Shown here piece by piece: positions 6,806 to 13,669 of a stretch of DNA of 28,481 nt. The stretch lies in the IMG/VR virus record IMGVR_UViG_3300039307_000042, positions 1 through 28,481 of that record. One strand, 5' to 3'. The notes beneath the pieces are model-generated. The model searched no databases and was not told where the DNA came from. It saw only the letters and a list, made by a program, of their open reading frames with translations. A program made the translations under genes and the position numbers. Position 1 is the first letter of the stretch. Each line of letters opens with the position of its first letter. This DNA comes from a virus.

Positions 6806-8346
6806 TGAAAATAAGTCTAACAAAGGTAGACAGACTATCAAAAGCAACCCTTCAATGCCTCTGTGCTGAAAACATACCTTATTCAGGTACAGCAACTGTT
6901 AGCAATGTACTAACTCAAATCACAGGAAACCTACCTACTTGTTTTTGGTCAGATCTATCACATCGTATGTCCTATGAAATACCCGGAGCAAATTTTTCTG
7001 CTTATTTTCAGAACGGATATTGGGATGGTAGAAAAAAGCTTTTTAATAAGAAATTACTAACCTTACCTACAGGCTTAATTTCAATTCTCAGAGAAACCTG
7101 TAAAGATCATTTTATTACCTTAACAATTAAAGACATCAGAATCAAGCCCGCTCTAGGAAATATTATACCTTTAAAAGGACTCGCTTTAAGAGATTATCAG
7201 CTAATTGGAAGCAACACAGCTTTATCAAAGCAAAGAGGAATGATTCAGTTTCCTACGGGTGCAGGTAAGACGGAAATGATAGCTGATCTCATCAGCAAAA
7301 CAAATCTACCCACCTTAGTACTAATTCACAAACAGGACATTTTTTATCAGCTGATAGAGAGACTACACAGTAGACTAGGTATTCCTATAGGCAAAATAGG
7401 TTGTGGTATAGTATACCCTCAGAATGTAACAGTAGCAATGATTCAAACAGTATTCAGGGCCTACGGAGGGGATCTTAAGAAAGTCAAAGATATAGATAGA
7501 GATGATACTATTATTCCTAAGCCTGAGATTATCAGACAGTGTGTAGAAAGATCCGAGTGTGTTATTATAGACGAAGCACATCACACGAGTGCTGACATCT
7601 TTTCTGAAGTATTACCTCGATGCACCAAAGCCTTTTATAGATGGGGATTTTCTGCCACACCCTTTAGAGAAGATGGTGCAGATCTTTTATTAGACGCCCA
7701 TACGGGAGCCGTATGTGCTAAAATATCTGCCTCTGAACTTATAAGAAGAGGCTATTTAGCTAAACCCTCTTTCTACTTATTAAATTTTAATCATGGTAAA
7801 CCCCCTGCAACCCCTTACGCAGGATTTTATACTCAACAAATTGTAAACAATATGGATCGCAACAAGTTAATTGTTCAAGCTACCCTGAAAGCCGTAACGT
7901 CAGGTAAAACATGTTTAATAGCCGTTACTCGAGTAGAACACGGGGAAGTTTTAGAAGCCCTACTGGAAGAAGTTATGCCCGGAAGAGTAAAATTTGCTCA
8001 CGGAAAGCGTGACGCTGATGAACGTAAAAAGATCTTATCAGATCTAGACGCACGCAATCTAGACGTGGTTATATCTACCTCGGTATTCGGAGAGGGAGTA
8101 GACTGTCCCAGTCTAGACGTACTGATCAACACAAAAGCAGGTCAGTCAGGAGTAGATGCCCTACAATTGGCAGGAAGAGCCCTTAGAGTAACCCCTACAA
8201 AGAAGACTGCTACCATCATAGATATATACGATGACCAATGCAAATTTTTCGGTAAACATTCTAAGAGACGTTTCGAAGTATATCAATCTGAACCAGAGTT
8301 TAATCTTAAAAAAGTAAATTCTGTTGAAGATATTACGTTCAATTAG
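6805..8346 (+). CDS. UvsW-like SF2 DNA helicase
   Basis: 513 aa, close to the 503 aa of T4 UvsW. Residues 1-120 form an N-terminal DNA-binding-type region (YFQNGYWDGRKKLF is UvsW/RAD25-like). The RecA-like core has Walker A PTGAGKT (150-156), DEAH box (256-259), motif III SATP (283-286), motif V VVISTSVFGEGVD and motif VI QLAGRALR near residue 450. UvsW remodels forks and D-loops and helps switch from origin to recombination-dependent replication. The same role is likely here given RecA and Mre11/Rad50 downstream. The gene follows the 55-aa ORF with overlapping stop and start. Confidence 0.88.
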   Translation: MKISLTKVDRLSKATLQCLCAENIPYSGTATVSNVLTQITGNLPTCFWSDLSHRMSYEIPGANFSAYFQNGYWDGRKKLFNKKLLTLPTGLISILRETCKDHFITLTIKDIRIKPALGNIIPLKGLALRDYQLIGSNTALSKQRGMIQFPTGAGKTEMIADLISKTNLPTLVLIHKQDIFYQLIERLHSRLGIPIGKIGCGIVYPQNVTVAMIQTVFRAYGGDLKKVKDIDRDDTIIPKPEIIRQCVERSECVIIDEAHHTSADIFSEVLPRCTKAFYRWGFSATPFREDGADLLLDAHTGAVCAKISASELIRRGYLAKPSFYLLNFNHGKPPATPYAGFYTQQIVNNMDRNKLIVQATLKAVTSGKTCLIAVTRVEHGEVLEALLEEVMPGRVKFAHGKRDADERKKILSDLDARNLDVVISTSVFGEGVDCPSLDVLINTKAGQSGVDALQLAGRALRVTPTKKTATIIDIYDDQCKFFGKHSKRRFEVYQSEPEFNLKKVNSVEDITFN

Positions 8347-8347
8347 C

Positions 8348-8376
8348 GAAACATTTTGTCGTATTTATTGTAATAT
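8348..8376 (+). promoter_or_regulatory. Promoter, CGAAACATTTT class
   Basis: GAAACA (8348-8353), 17 nt, TAATAT (8371-8376). The 11-mer CGAAACATTTT at 8347 is identical to the one at 12211. The box ends 5 nt before the ATG at 8382, and there is no Shine-Dalgarno site. The mRNA is therefore predicted to start at or next to the start codon. Confidence 0.55.
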
Positions 8377-8381
8377 GTAAT

Positions 8382-8780
8382 ATGATCATCAAAGCAAGCG
8401 AAGCTATTATCGGAAACAGATATCTAGCCTCGGATGATGTCCCCGTCGAGGTTCTTGAGAAAGAAGCAAATACTATTACAGTACGGTCAGGCAAAACAGG
8501 GAATATTGTAACTTTGCCTTTAGAATATCAGCTGAAAGAAAGTGAAGGAGAAATAATCATGACGACAGAGAACACGGCAGGTGCACCTGCCCAGGTAAAC
8601 TCGCCGAAGCGTGGAGTTAAGTCAGCGCTAATCGACGAGGGTCTAAAGGGCAGTCTCCCTACAGAGGAAATTGTCCGCAAGGTTTTGGAAGCTTTTCCAG
8701 ATCTATCTGAGAAGAACGTCCGCAATCTTGTTAGCGTTCGTAGGTCTAAGCTTAAGAAGCTACCTACACCCACAGCCTAA
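8382..8780 (+). CDS. Small basic protein with internal start, possibly DNA-binding
   Basis: 132 aa, two parts. Residues 1-58 are a beta-rich segment (VPVEVLEKEANTITVRSGK) of SH3/KOW-like look. After a Thr/Ala/Pro linker, residues 80-132 are a helical, basic segment (TEEIVRKVLEAFPDLSEKN, RRSKLKK). In-frame ATG 8559 has a strong AAGGAG 8 nt upstream, so a 73-aa short form made only of linker and helical part is very likely also produced. The C-terminal basic helices suggest nucleic-acid binding. No family was recognised. The long form would start on a leaderless mRNA from the promoter at 8348-8376. Confidence 0.7.
   Translation: MIIKASEAIIGNRYLASDDVPVEVLEKEANTITVRSGKTGNIVTLPLEYQLKESEGEIIMTTENTAGAPAQVNSPKRGVKSALIDEGLKGSLPTEEIVRKVLEAFPDLSEKNVRNLVSVRRSKLKKLPTPTA
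8559..8780 (+). CDS. Nested in-frame short form (73 aa) of the preceding gene
   Basis: ATG 8559-8561 is preceded by AAGGAG (8545-8550), the best ribosome-binding site in this neighbourhood, whereas the upstream start at 8382 has none. Codon choice improves from here on (CTCCCT, ATCGAC, GTCCGC), consistent with high expression. The product would hold only the linker and the basic helical domain. Confidence 0.55.
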   Translation: MTTENTAGAPAQVNSPKRGVKSALIDEGLKGSLPTEEIVRKVLEAFPDLSEKNVRNLVSVRRSKLKKLPTPTA

Positions 8781-8801
8781 GATCACCTTAGAAGTCGCGA
8801 A

Positions 8802-8832
8802 GCTCTCCGCGCGAATAAGAAATACGGAGAGC
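8802..8832 (+). repeat. 8-bp inverted repeat with promoter element in the loop
   Basis: GCTCTCCG (8802-8809) pairs with CGGAGAGC (8825-8832). The 15-nt loop holds CGAATAA, the candidate -35 element for the gene at 8846. It could be an operator, or a weak terminator for the upstream gene. Confidence 0.55.
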
Positions 8833-8841
8833 ACCTATTTA
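8813..8841 (+). promoter_or_regulatory. Candidate promoter, CGAATAA class
   Basis: GAATAA (8813-8818), 17 nt, TATTTA (8836-8841), then 4 nt to the ATG at 8846. The CGAATAA heptamer recurs at 18014 before queE. There is no Shine-Dalgarno site at normal distance (GGAGAG lies 14 nt upstream). Confidence 0.4.
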
Positions 8842-8845
8842 TAAT

Positions 8846-9250
8846 ATGTTAAAAATTAAACGCGATAAGTCTCTTGATCAGACAACATCCACCGAATTTG
8901 TTAAGTACTTTATCAACAAATACCGCCAAGAACTTAAAGTAGACTACCCAGTGAATTACGCTAGAGATTGCGTTATAATGTCTCAAATATTAGATAAATT
9001 TCATAACGCAGATAAATCTCGTAAAGAAGTATTTGTTTTCATAGACGAGATGTTTAAGTCTTATAACGATAGACCTCGATCCTTACCTATAGATGTTAGA
9101 TTTTTATTAGCTGCCGCACCCTCTTATTTTAAAAATGGTGGAGATCTGGCTTCTAAAAAGGTAAAGAATAGTAAGATTGAAATAACTCCCGAGTTAAGAG
9201 AATGGCTTTTGAAAGAAAAAGAGAAGTGGGCAAAGAAATCTAAATGCTAA
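8846..9250 (+). CDS. Hypothetical replication-cluster protein (134 aa)
   Basis: It overlaps the helicase-loader gene by 7 nt, so it belongs to the replication operon. It is mostly helical and basic, with regions KYFINKYRQELKVDYPVNYARD and a C-terminus of many Lys (KEKEKWAKKSK). No Walker motif, zinc site or membrane segment is present. Its place directly before a DnaC-like loader is where many phages encode helicase-loader partners or primosomal adaptors, but nothing in the sequence proves that. The start has a -10-like box (TATTTATAAT) immediately upstream instead of a Shine-Dalgarno site. Confidence 0.7.
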   Translation: MLKIKRDKSLDQTTSTEFVKYFINKYRQELKVDYPVNYARDCVIMSQILDKFHNADKSRKEVFVFIDEMFKSYNDRPRSLPIDVRFLLAAAPSYFKNGGDLASKKVKNSKIEITPELREWLLKEKEKWAKKSKC

Positions 9251-9936
9251 GCGAAAGAGATAAAAAGAAGCTTTTACGGCTAAAAGAGCAGATAATTTTA
9301 GCGTGTCCTAAATGCAAGGGAACCGCAATAGGTTGTTCATGTTTAGATATTTTTAGAGTAGAGTTTAGAAAGGTTAAATCAAATCTGCCTGCTAAATATA
9401 GATCTGCAAAAGTAGAAGATATTACTCACCCTCAAATTTTAGAAGCTAGAAAGATTTTGCAGGACTATGTAACTAAAATAGCTGATCACAAAGCTTCTGG
9501 CATGGGACTAGTACTATATGGATCTCCTGGATTAGCTAAAACACATTTAGCAAGCGCTGTTTTAAACGAAGCTTTTAAATATGGATACACTGGATACTTT
9601 ACAACTTTAGATAGATGTGTTAATGAGTATGCAAGTGGATGGAAAGATCTGGATTTAAAGATGGAATTTACAGGATCAGTATTAGAAAAAGATTTTCTGG
9701 TACTAGATGAGGTAGGAAACGAATCTCGAACAAATGTAGCCTTAGTACGAGGATGTCTTAATGATATTTTAAGACATAGATCTAATAGTTTACTTCCTAC
9801 AATTATAACATCTAATTTAGCTTTTGAAAAGTTCGCATCAGCTTACGGTGACGAGATATATTCACTTTTACATGAGTCAAGCATTCCTGTCCCTTTTGAA
9901 GGAATAGATTTTAGAAAGGGGATGGCCAACGTATGA
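9244..9936 (+). CDS. DnaC/IstB-like helicase loader ATPase
   Basis: 230 aa. An N-terminal zinc-finger-like cluster (C21, C24, C31, C33) is followed by the AAA+ core: Walker A GSPGLAKT (93-100), Walker B FLVLDEV (151-157), sensor 1 in PTIITSN. DnaC-type loaders open the DnaB ring and place it on single-stranded DNA. A DnaB-like helicase lies two genes downstream. The Walker A carries Ala where the glycine before the Lys is nearly invariant (GxxGxGKT to GxxGxAKT), which may alter ATP binding. ATGA overlap with the next gene indicates coupling. Confidence 0.85.
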   Translation: MLSERDKKKLLRLKEQIILACPKCKGTAIGCSCLDIFRVEFRKVKSNLPAKYRSAKVEDITHPQILEARKILQDYVTKIADHKASGMGLVLYGSPGLAKTHLASAVLNEAFKYGYTGYFTTLDRCVNEYASGWKDLDLKMEFTGSVLEKDFLVLDEVGNESRTNVALVRGCLNDILRHRSNSLLPTIITSNLAFEKFASAYGDEIYSLLHESSIPVPFEGIDFRKGMANV

Positions 9937-10856
9937 GCGCAAGATCTAGAGCAGCCGCGATAGCTACAGAAGCTTTTAAGTCAACAGAAGGGCAGTTTAA
10001 TACTCGAAATTATTGTCAGTATAATATTTTAGAAAATGGTCGATTTACTCCAGGACTTTCTACCATATCTAAACTGCCCGCCGGAGCCTATCATATTGAT
10101 TGGGAAAATCCACACGGTCTTGTTTTTAAAAGTAGAAAAATTAAAGGTGATGAGTTTCTTAATCTAGAAGAATCTCTTTCAGGAAATTTATTTAAAGAGA
10201 TCACAGAATTCTGGAAAAAGGGAAGTACTTTTAAGAAATTTGGTTTATTACATCGCAGAGGATATCTTCTTTATGGTCCTCAGGGATCCGGAAAATCTAG
10301 TATTATTTCCCAAACGGCCCATGAATTAGCCGTTAAAGAAAACGGAGTTACTTTTATTTGTGATCAAGTAAGTCTCATGTCGGACGCATTAGTTTCTTTT
10401 AGAAATGTAGAACCCGATAGACCTGTCATTTGTGTATTTGAAGATATTGATGACATCATTGAAAATCAGAGCGAGACAGTACTATTAGCTTTACTCGATG
10501 GAGAAACTCAAATAGATAAAGTAATCAATATAGCTACTACCAATTATCCTGAAAAGCTAGAAGATAGAATCATCGCTCGCCCTAGAAGATTTGATAGGGT
10601 AATCAAAGTAGACATGCCTAATTCTAATCTGAGAAGAGCTTACTTCAAGGAAAAACTTAATCTAGGTCTTGAAGATCTAAACAAGTGGACAATAGACACA
10701 GAAGGTTTGTCTTTTGCGTGCTTAACTGAATTAGTGATTAGTGTAAAATGTCTTGATCATGATTACGACGAAACTTTAAAGACGCTAAGAGGTATCTTAA
10801 AGTCTAAAGTATCAAGCAAGGACGATATAAGCAAACCAGGATTTGCACTTAAATAA
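9933..10856 (+). CDS. AAA+ ATPase (BCS1/FtsH-like core) in replication operon
   Basis: 307 aa. The first 100 residues are unrecognised. The AAA core has Walker A GPQGSGKS (115-122), Walker B VICVFEDIDD (about 165-174), sensor 1 ATTNYPEKL and the arginine-finger/SRH stretch RIIARPRRFDR (second region of homology). This is the layout of classical AAA remodelling ATPases such as BCS1 or 26S/FtsH-type modules, but without membrane segment or protease. It is sandwiched between the DnaC-like loader and the DnaB-like helicase with 4- and 1-nt overlaps. It may remodel the replisome or serve as a clamp-loader-like or loader-assisting motor. Its exact role is unknown. Confidence 0.8.
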   Translation: MSARSRAAAIATEAFKSTEGQFNTRNYCQYNILENGRFTPGLSTISKLPAGAYHIDWENPHGLVFKSRKIKGDEFLNLEESLSGNLFKEITEFWKKGSTFKKFGLLHRRGYLLYGPQGSGKSSIISQTAHELAVKENGVTFICDQVSLMSDALVSFRNVEPDRPVICVFEDIDDIIENQSETVLLALLDGETQIDKVINIATTNYPEKLEDRIIARPRRFDRVIKVDMPNSNLRRAYFKEKLNLGLEDLNKWTIDTEGLSFACLTELVISVKCLDHDYDETLKTLRGILKSKVSSKDDISKPGFALK

Positions 10857-12208
10857 TGAATATTACTTTAGAAAAAACGTTTTTAAAGAAGTCTATTTCT
10901 TCCGTAGTTAGCTTACAAGAGCTGCCGCAGCTGCAATTCACAGAAGATTTACTTCAAGATCAAACGTGTCGTAAATTATACGAAGTAGCTAGCTGGTACT
11001 TTCTAAAGTATCAAAATCTGATATCAGTAGACACTTTAAAACTTCTACTAGATAAATCTACAAAGATAGACGCAGCATCTAGAGACAGGGTATTTTTACT
11101 TTACACAGAACTTCAAAATACTCTAGATCCTTTAGATCAGAACGTTAAATTTGTAGTTGATCAATTAAAAGACGAAAGAAGAAAGGATCTTTTAAAAGAG
11201 ACCCTTTTAATATCGGCCAATAATTTTGAATCAGGTAAAGTAGATCAGGCTCTTCTTGATTTAAAGAAGGGTATTAATAAAATTGAGTTAAACGTTAAAG
11301 AAGATATCAAAGAAGGGTACTTACATGAGTCTTCAGATTTACGCTGGGACAGATATCAAGACATTAAGAACAATCCCGACAAATTTAAAGGTATTCCAAT
11401 TGGATTTCCTTCTTTAGATATCACTACTAATGGAATTAGACCTGGACAGTTAATGGTAGTTATCGCAGGTGTAAAGGAAGGCAAAAGTACATTCCTCTTA
11501 AACGCAGCTTACCACGCATCTATATCGGGATATAATGTTTTGTATGTTTCAGTTGAAATGCCTAAGGAACAGATTGAAAGACGCTATGACGCTAGAGATA
11601 GCGGATTATCTTATAGTCGTATTAGAGATGGTAGACTTTCCCCTGATGAAGAGAGAATATATAAAGAATGTATTGTCAGGCAGAAGAATCGTCCAGGTAA
11701 ATTTTATACTTTAGATGCTCATGACTGCTCAACATCATTCTTAAAGTCTAAGCTATTAAGCTTTCCTTACAAGTTCGATTTGGTAGTCGTGGACTATCTT
11801 ACCTTAGTTAAGTCATCTAAAGCAGGCACTTCAAGTAGAGAGATGTGGCAAACAGTAGGAGATATCACTTACGAGATAAGAGACATTGCGCGAGAACTAA
11901 ATGTTCCTATCATCACTGCAGCGCAGGCAAATCGCGATGGAATGAAAGAATCAAAGTATAAGTATGGTGTAGAAAATATTGGATTATCTCACTTAATTTC
12001 CGCCCACGCCGATACCTTAATATCACTTCGCTTAGTAGATAGAGATGAGCTCGAAATTAATGATGTAGTCGAGATGACTGCAGCTACCATTGCTGTTCGA
12101 GATGATAGAGCTTGCCGGTTCACTCTAGATGCCTGCTTTGATAAGATGTTGCTTTGTGAAAGACAGTTGAGACTAACGGGAGATACTACCCCTAGTCGCG
12201 GTTATTAA
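10856..12208 (+). CDS. DnaB-like replicative DNA helicase
   Basis: 450 aa, the size of DnaB and phage gp41-type helicases. Residues 1-150 form a helical N-terminal domain. The RecA-fold motor follows: GFPSLD (183-188), Walker A GVKEGKST (205-212), the H1a glutamate in SVEMPKEQ, Walker B FDLVVVDYL (about 309-317), and a motif H3 Gln in ITAAQANRDG. The hexameric helicase unwinds the fork 5' to 3'. Its ATG overlaps the stop of the AAA ATPase gene (TAATG). It is the last gene before the promoter region of the sigma factor. Confidence 0.93.
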   Translation: MNITLEKTFLKKSISSVVSLQELPQLQFTEDLLQDQTCRKLYEVASWYFLKYQNLISVDTLKLLLDKSTKIDAASRDRVFLLYTELQNTLDPLDQNVKFVVDQLKDERRKDLLKETLLISANNFESGKVDQALLDLKKGINKIELNVKEDIKEGYLHESSDLRWDRYQDIKNNPDKFKGIPIGFPSLDITTNGIRPGQLMVVIAGVKEGKSTFLLNAAYHASISGYNVLYVSVEMPKEQIERRYDARDSGLSYSRIRDGRLSPDEERIYKECIVRQKNRPGKFYTLDAHDCSTSFLKSKLLSFPYKFDLVVVDYLTLVKSSKAGTSSREMWQTVGDITYEIRDIARELNVPIITAAQANRDGMKESKYKYGVENIGLSHLISAHADTLISLRLVDRDELEINDVVEMTAATIAVRDDRACRFTLDACFDKMLLCERQLRLTGDTTPSRGY

Positions 12209-12211
12209 GCC

Positions 12212-12240
12212 GAAACATTTTCCTAAATTATTCGTATAAG
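12212..12240 (+). promoter_or_regulatory. Promoter of the sigma-factor gene, CGAAACATTTT class
   Basis: GAAACA (12212-12217), 17 nt, TATAAG (12235-12240), with predicted start near 12247. The element CGAAACATTTT (12211-12221) is identical to that at 8347-8357 with the same spacing to its -10 box. It differs from the usual TTGACA -35 sequence. Confidence 0.6.
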
Positions 12241-12263
12241 ATATAAGCCGTAATAATTTAGGA
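12221..12263 (+). promoter_or_regulatory. 12-bp inverted repeat enclosing the -10 box, right arm over the RBS
   Basis: TCCTAAATTATT (12221-12232) pairs perfectly with AATAATTTAGGA (12252-12263). The 19-nt loop contains TATAAG and the predicted start site. The right arm covers most of the AGGAG (12260-12264) of the sigma gene. Read-through RNA from the helicase operon would hide the ribosome-binding site, but RNA from the local promoter lacks the left arm. It could also be a protein operator. Confidence 0.65.
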
Positions 12264-12268
12264 GAAAT

Positions 12269-12964
12269 ATGTCCAAAGCTACCGACGCTCAAAAAGCCCA
12301 TTTAAATCAAGTCAATCAAGATTTGATGCCTTTATTTTTCAAGTATCACGATATTAAGATTAAACTGCAGACTGTAACTGATCCCATTATTAAAGATTCT
12401 CTTGAGTACGATGGAACGCAATTTCGTAATCAGATAATTGAAAAGATGTTGACCGAGTTATCCGATTACATTGATTCTTTAATTTATAGCTGGAATAATC
12501 ATTTTGATTATAGTGAAGGTAAGTCTTACGCTTACGAAAACTTGTTAGAAGCAGTTCAAAGGTATAATCCGCACGTGACACCTTTTTGTAAGTTTACATC
12601 GTTTTTTTATATGTATAATCAAAATATTTTTAAGAATCTCTTAATAGGGACTAGAGCAAAGAAGAGAGATGTGTTTAAGACAGATTCTCTAGATGCTACC
12701 TGGGAAAGTTCTAGCGACGATATTGATACCCCAAAGATAGCCGAAAGCAATTTAAAAGATACTCCTTCCGAAGATCCTTCTTCTCAATTAGAAACCAAGT
12801 TAGTTGTCCAAGAGTTGTACAAGAAAGCTTCTCCTAAACAGAAAAGAATCTTGAAGAGACTATATTTTGGACATAGTCGTGCAGATATTGCACGATCTTT
12901 AAAAATGTCTCAAACAAGAATTAATTCTCTAATCAACCAACTACCCGCGTTATTGGAAAAATAA
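12269..12964 (+). CDS. Phage RNA polymerase sigma factor
   Basis: 231 aa. The region 2-like segment ENLLEAVQRYNPHVTPFCKF (about 91-110), continuing TSFFYMYNQNIF, matches the sigma70 core-binding and -10 recognition layout (LLxAIxKYDPxxGxxFxTYAxxxIR). An acidic linker follows (about 140-180). The C-terminal helix-turn-helix resembles region 4 (SPKQKRILKRLYFGHSRADI, then ARSLKMSQTRINSLI). It has no region 1.1 and is short, like phage sigma factors of the SPO1 gp28 or T4 gp55 kind. AGGAG lies 5 nt before the ATG. Expression seems tightly set by its own promoter and an inverted repeat. It probably redirects host polymerase to later phage promoters. Confidence 0.8.
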   Translation: MSKATDAQKAHLNQVNQDLMPLFFKYHDIKIKLQTVTDPIIKDSLEYDGTQFRNQIIEKMLTELSDYIDSLIYSWNNHFDYSEGKSYAYENLLEAVQRYNPHVTPFCKFTSFFYMYNQNIFKNLLIGTRAKKRDVFKTDSLDATWESSSDDIDTPKIAESNLKDTPSEDPSSQLETKLVVQELYKKASPKQKRILKRLYFGHSRADIARSLKMSQTRINSLINQLPALLEK

Positions 12965-13062
12965 TGCGTAGAGACACAGCTGTAGCAATAATTTTACTTT
13001 TAGCTTTTCTAGCAATAGGAACTTATATAGGTCTTTATATTTATTTAGGGATTTACGAATAA
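12964..13062 (+). CDS. Micro membrane protein (32 aa)
   Basis: The ORF fits exactly between its neighbours, sharing one base with the stop of the sigma gene and one with the start of the next gene. The protein is a short basic N-terminus (MRRDT), one transmembrane helix (AVAIILLLAFLAIGTYIGLY) and a short tail ending YE. Exact interlocking with both neighbours supports it being real. The function is unknown; candidates include a membrane-acting host-takeover or lysis-control peptide. Confidence 0.65.
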   Translation: MRRDTAVAIILLLAFLAIGTYIGLYIYLGIYE

Positions 13063-13544
13063 TGGATATCTTTGACGTTCTAGATAAACATAACGTAGAT
13101 TATCAATCTCAGGGAGATTTATACGTAGCTTATTGCCCTTTTCATAATGACACAGGAAGACCTAACTTTACAATATACCCCAAGACTAATAGCTACTATT
13201 GCTATAGTTGTGCGAAAGGGGGAGGACCTGTAGAGTTTATAATGGCTGCTGAAGGTAAAACTAAGGAAGAAGCTACTCTTATTGTCCATGAAGATTTATC
13301 ATTTTTAATTAAGAAGCTAGAAGAAGAACCTCCTACTCATCCTGTTAATGATGAAGCTAATCTTCAACTAAGCATCCAGATTAGAGATTTCTTAAAAGTT
13401 AATCCAGATAAGATATCAAAGATACTAGGCATATGTAGAAGAATGGATGAAACTTTAAATAAAGGACCTCTTACTCGAGAAGAAGCTGCTGATTTAACTC
13501 AAAGAGTTACTAAAGTTTTAAATTCACTCAATGACAAAATGTAA
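13062..13544 (+). CDS. CHC2-type zinc-finger protein (primase zinc-binding domain only)
   Basis: 160 aa. Residues 1-65 match the DnaG zinc-binding domain: C25 and H28 in YCPFHND, C47 and C50 in YYCYSCAKGG, followed by GPVEFIM. In DnaG this domain recognises the template for primer start. The TOPRIM catalytic core is absent, and the rest (70-160) is helical and acidic/basic with no motif. It may be the template-recognition subunit of a split primase whose catalytic part is elsewhere, or a regulator. It starts one base inside the preceding micro-ORF stop, in the replication block after the sigma gene. Confidence 0.8.
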   Translation: MDIFDVLDKHNVDYQSQGDLYVAYCPFHNDTGRPNFTIYPKTNSYYCYSCAKGGGPVEFIMAAEGKTKEEATLIVHEDLSFLIKKLEEEPPTHPVNDEANLQLSIQIRDFLKVNPDKISKILGICRRMDETLNKGPLTREEAADLTQRVTKVLNSLNDKM

Positions 13545-13552
13545 TATTATAT

Positions 13553-13657
13553 ATGGTTATACTCATAGAAGCACTACTGACTATAATCATAGGCTATACG
13601 TTATTAGCATCTTTCGGATGCTTCTGGACGGCTTATAAAATTTGGAAAATTAATTAA
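13553..13657 (+). CDS. Micro membrane protein (34 aa)
   Basis: The ATG at 13553 is preceded by TAATATTATAT and no Shine-Dalgarno site. The product is one hydrophobic helix (VILIEALLTIIIGYTLLASF) followed by a basic/aromatic tail (WTAYKIWKIN). It ends 12 nt before queC. Similar single-helix micro-ORFs are at 12964 and 22719. Function unknown. Confidence 0.55.
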   Translation: MVILIEALLTIIIGYTLLASFGCFWTAYKIWKIN

Positions 13658-13669
13658 AGGACTATTATA

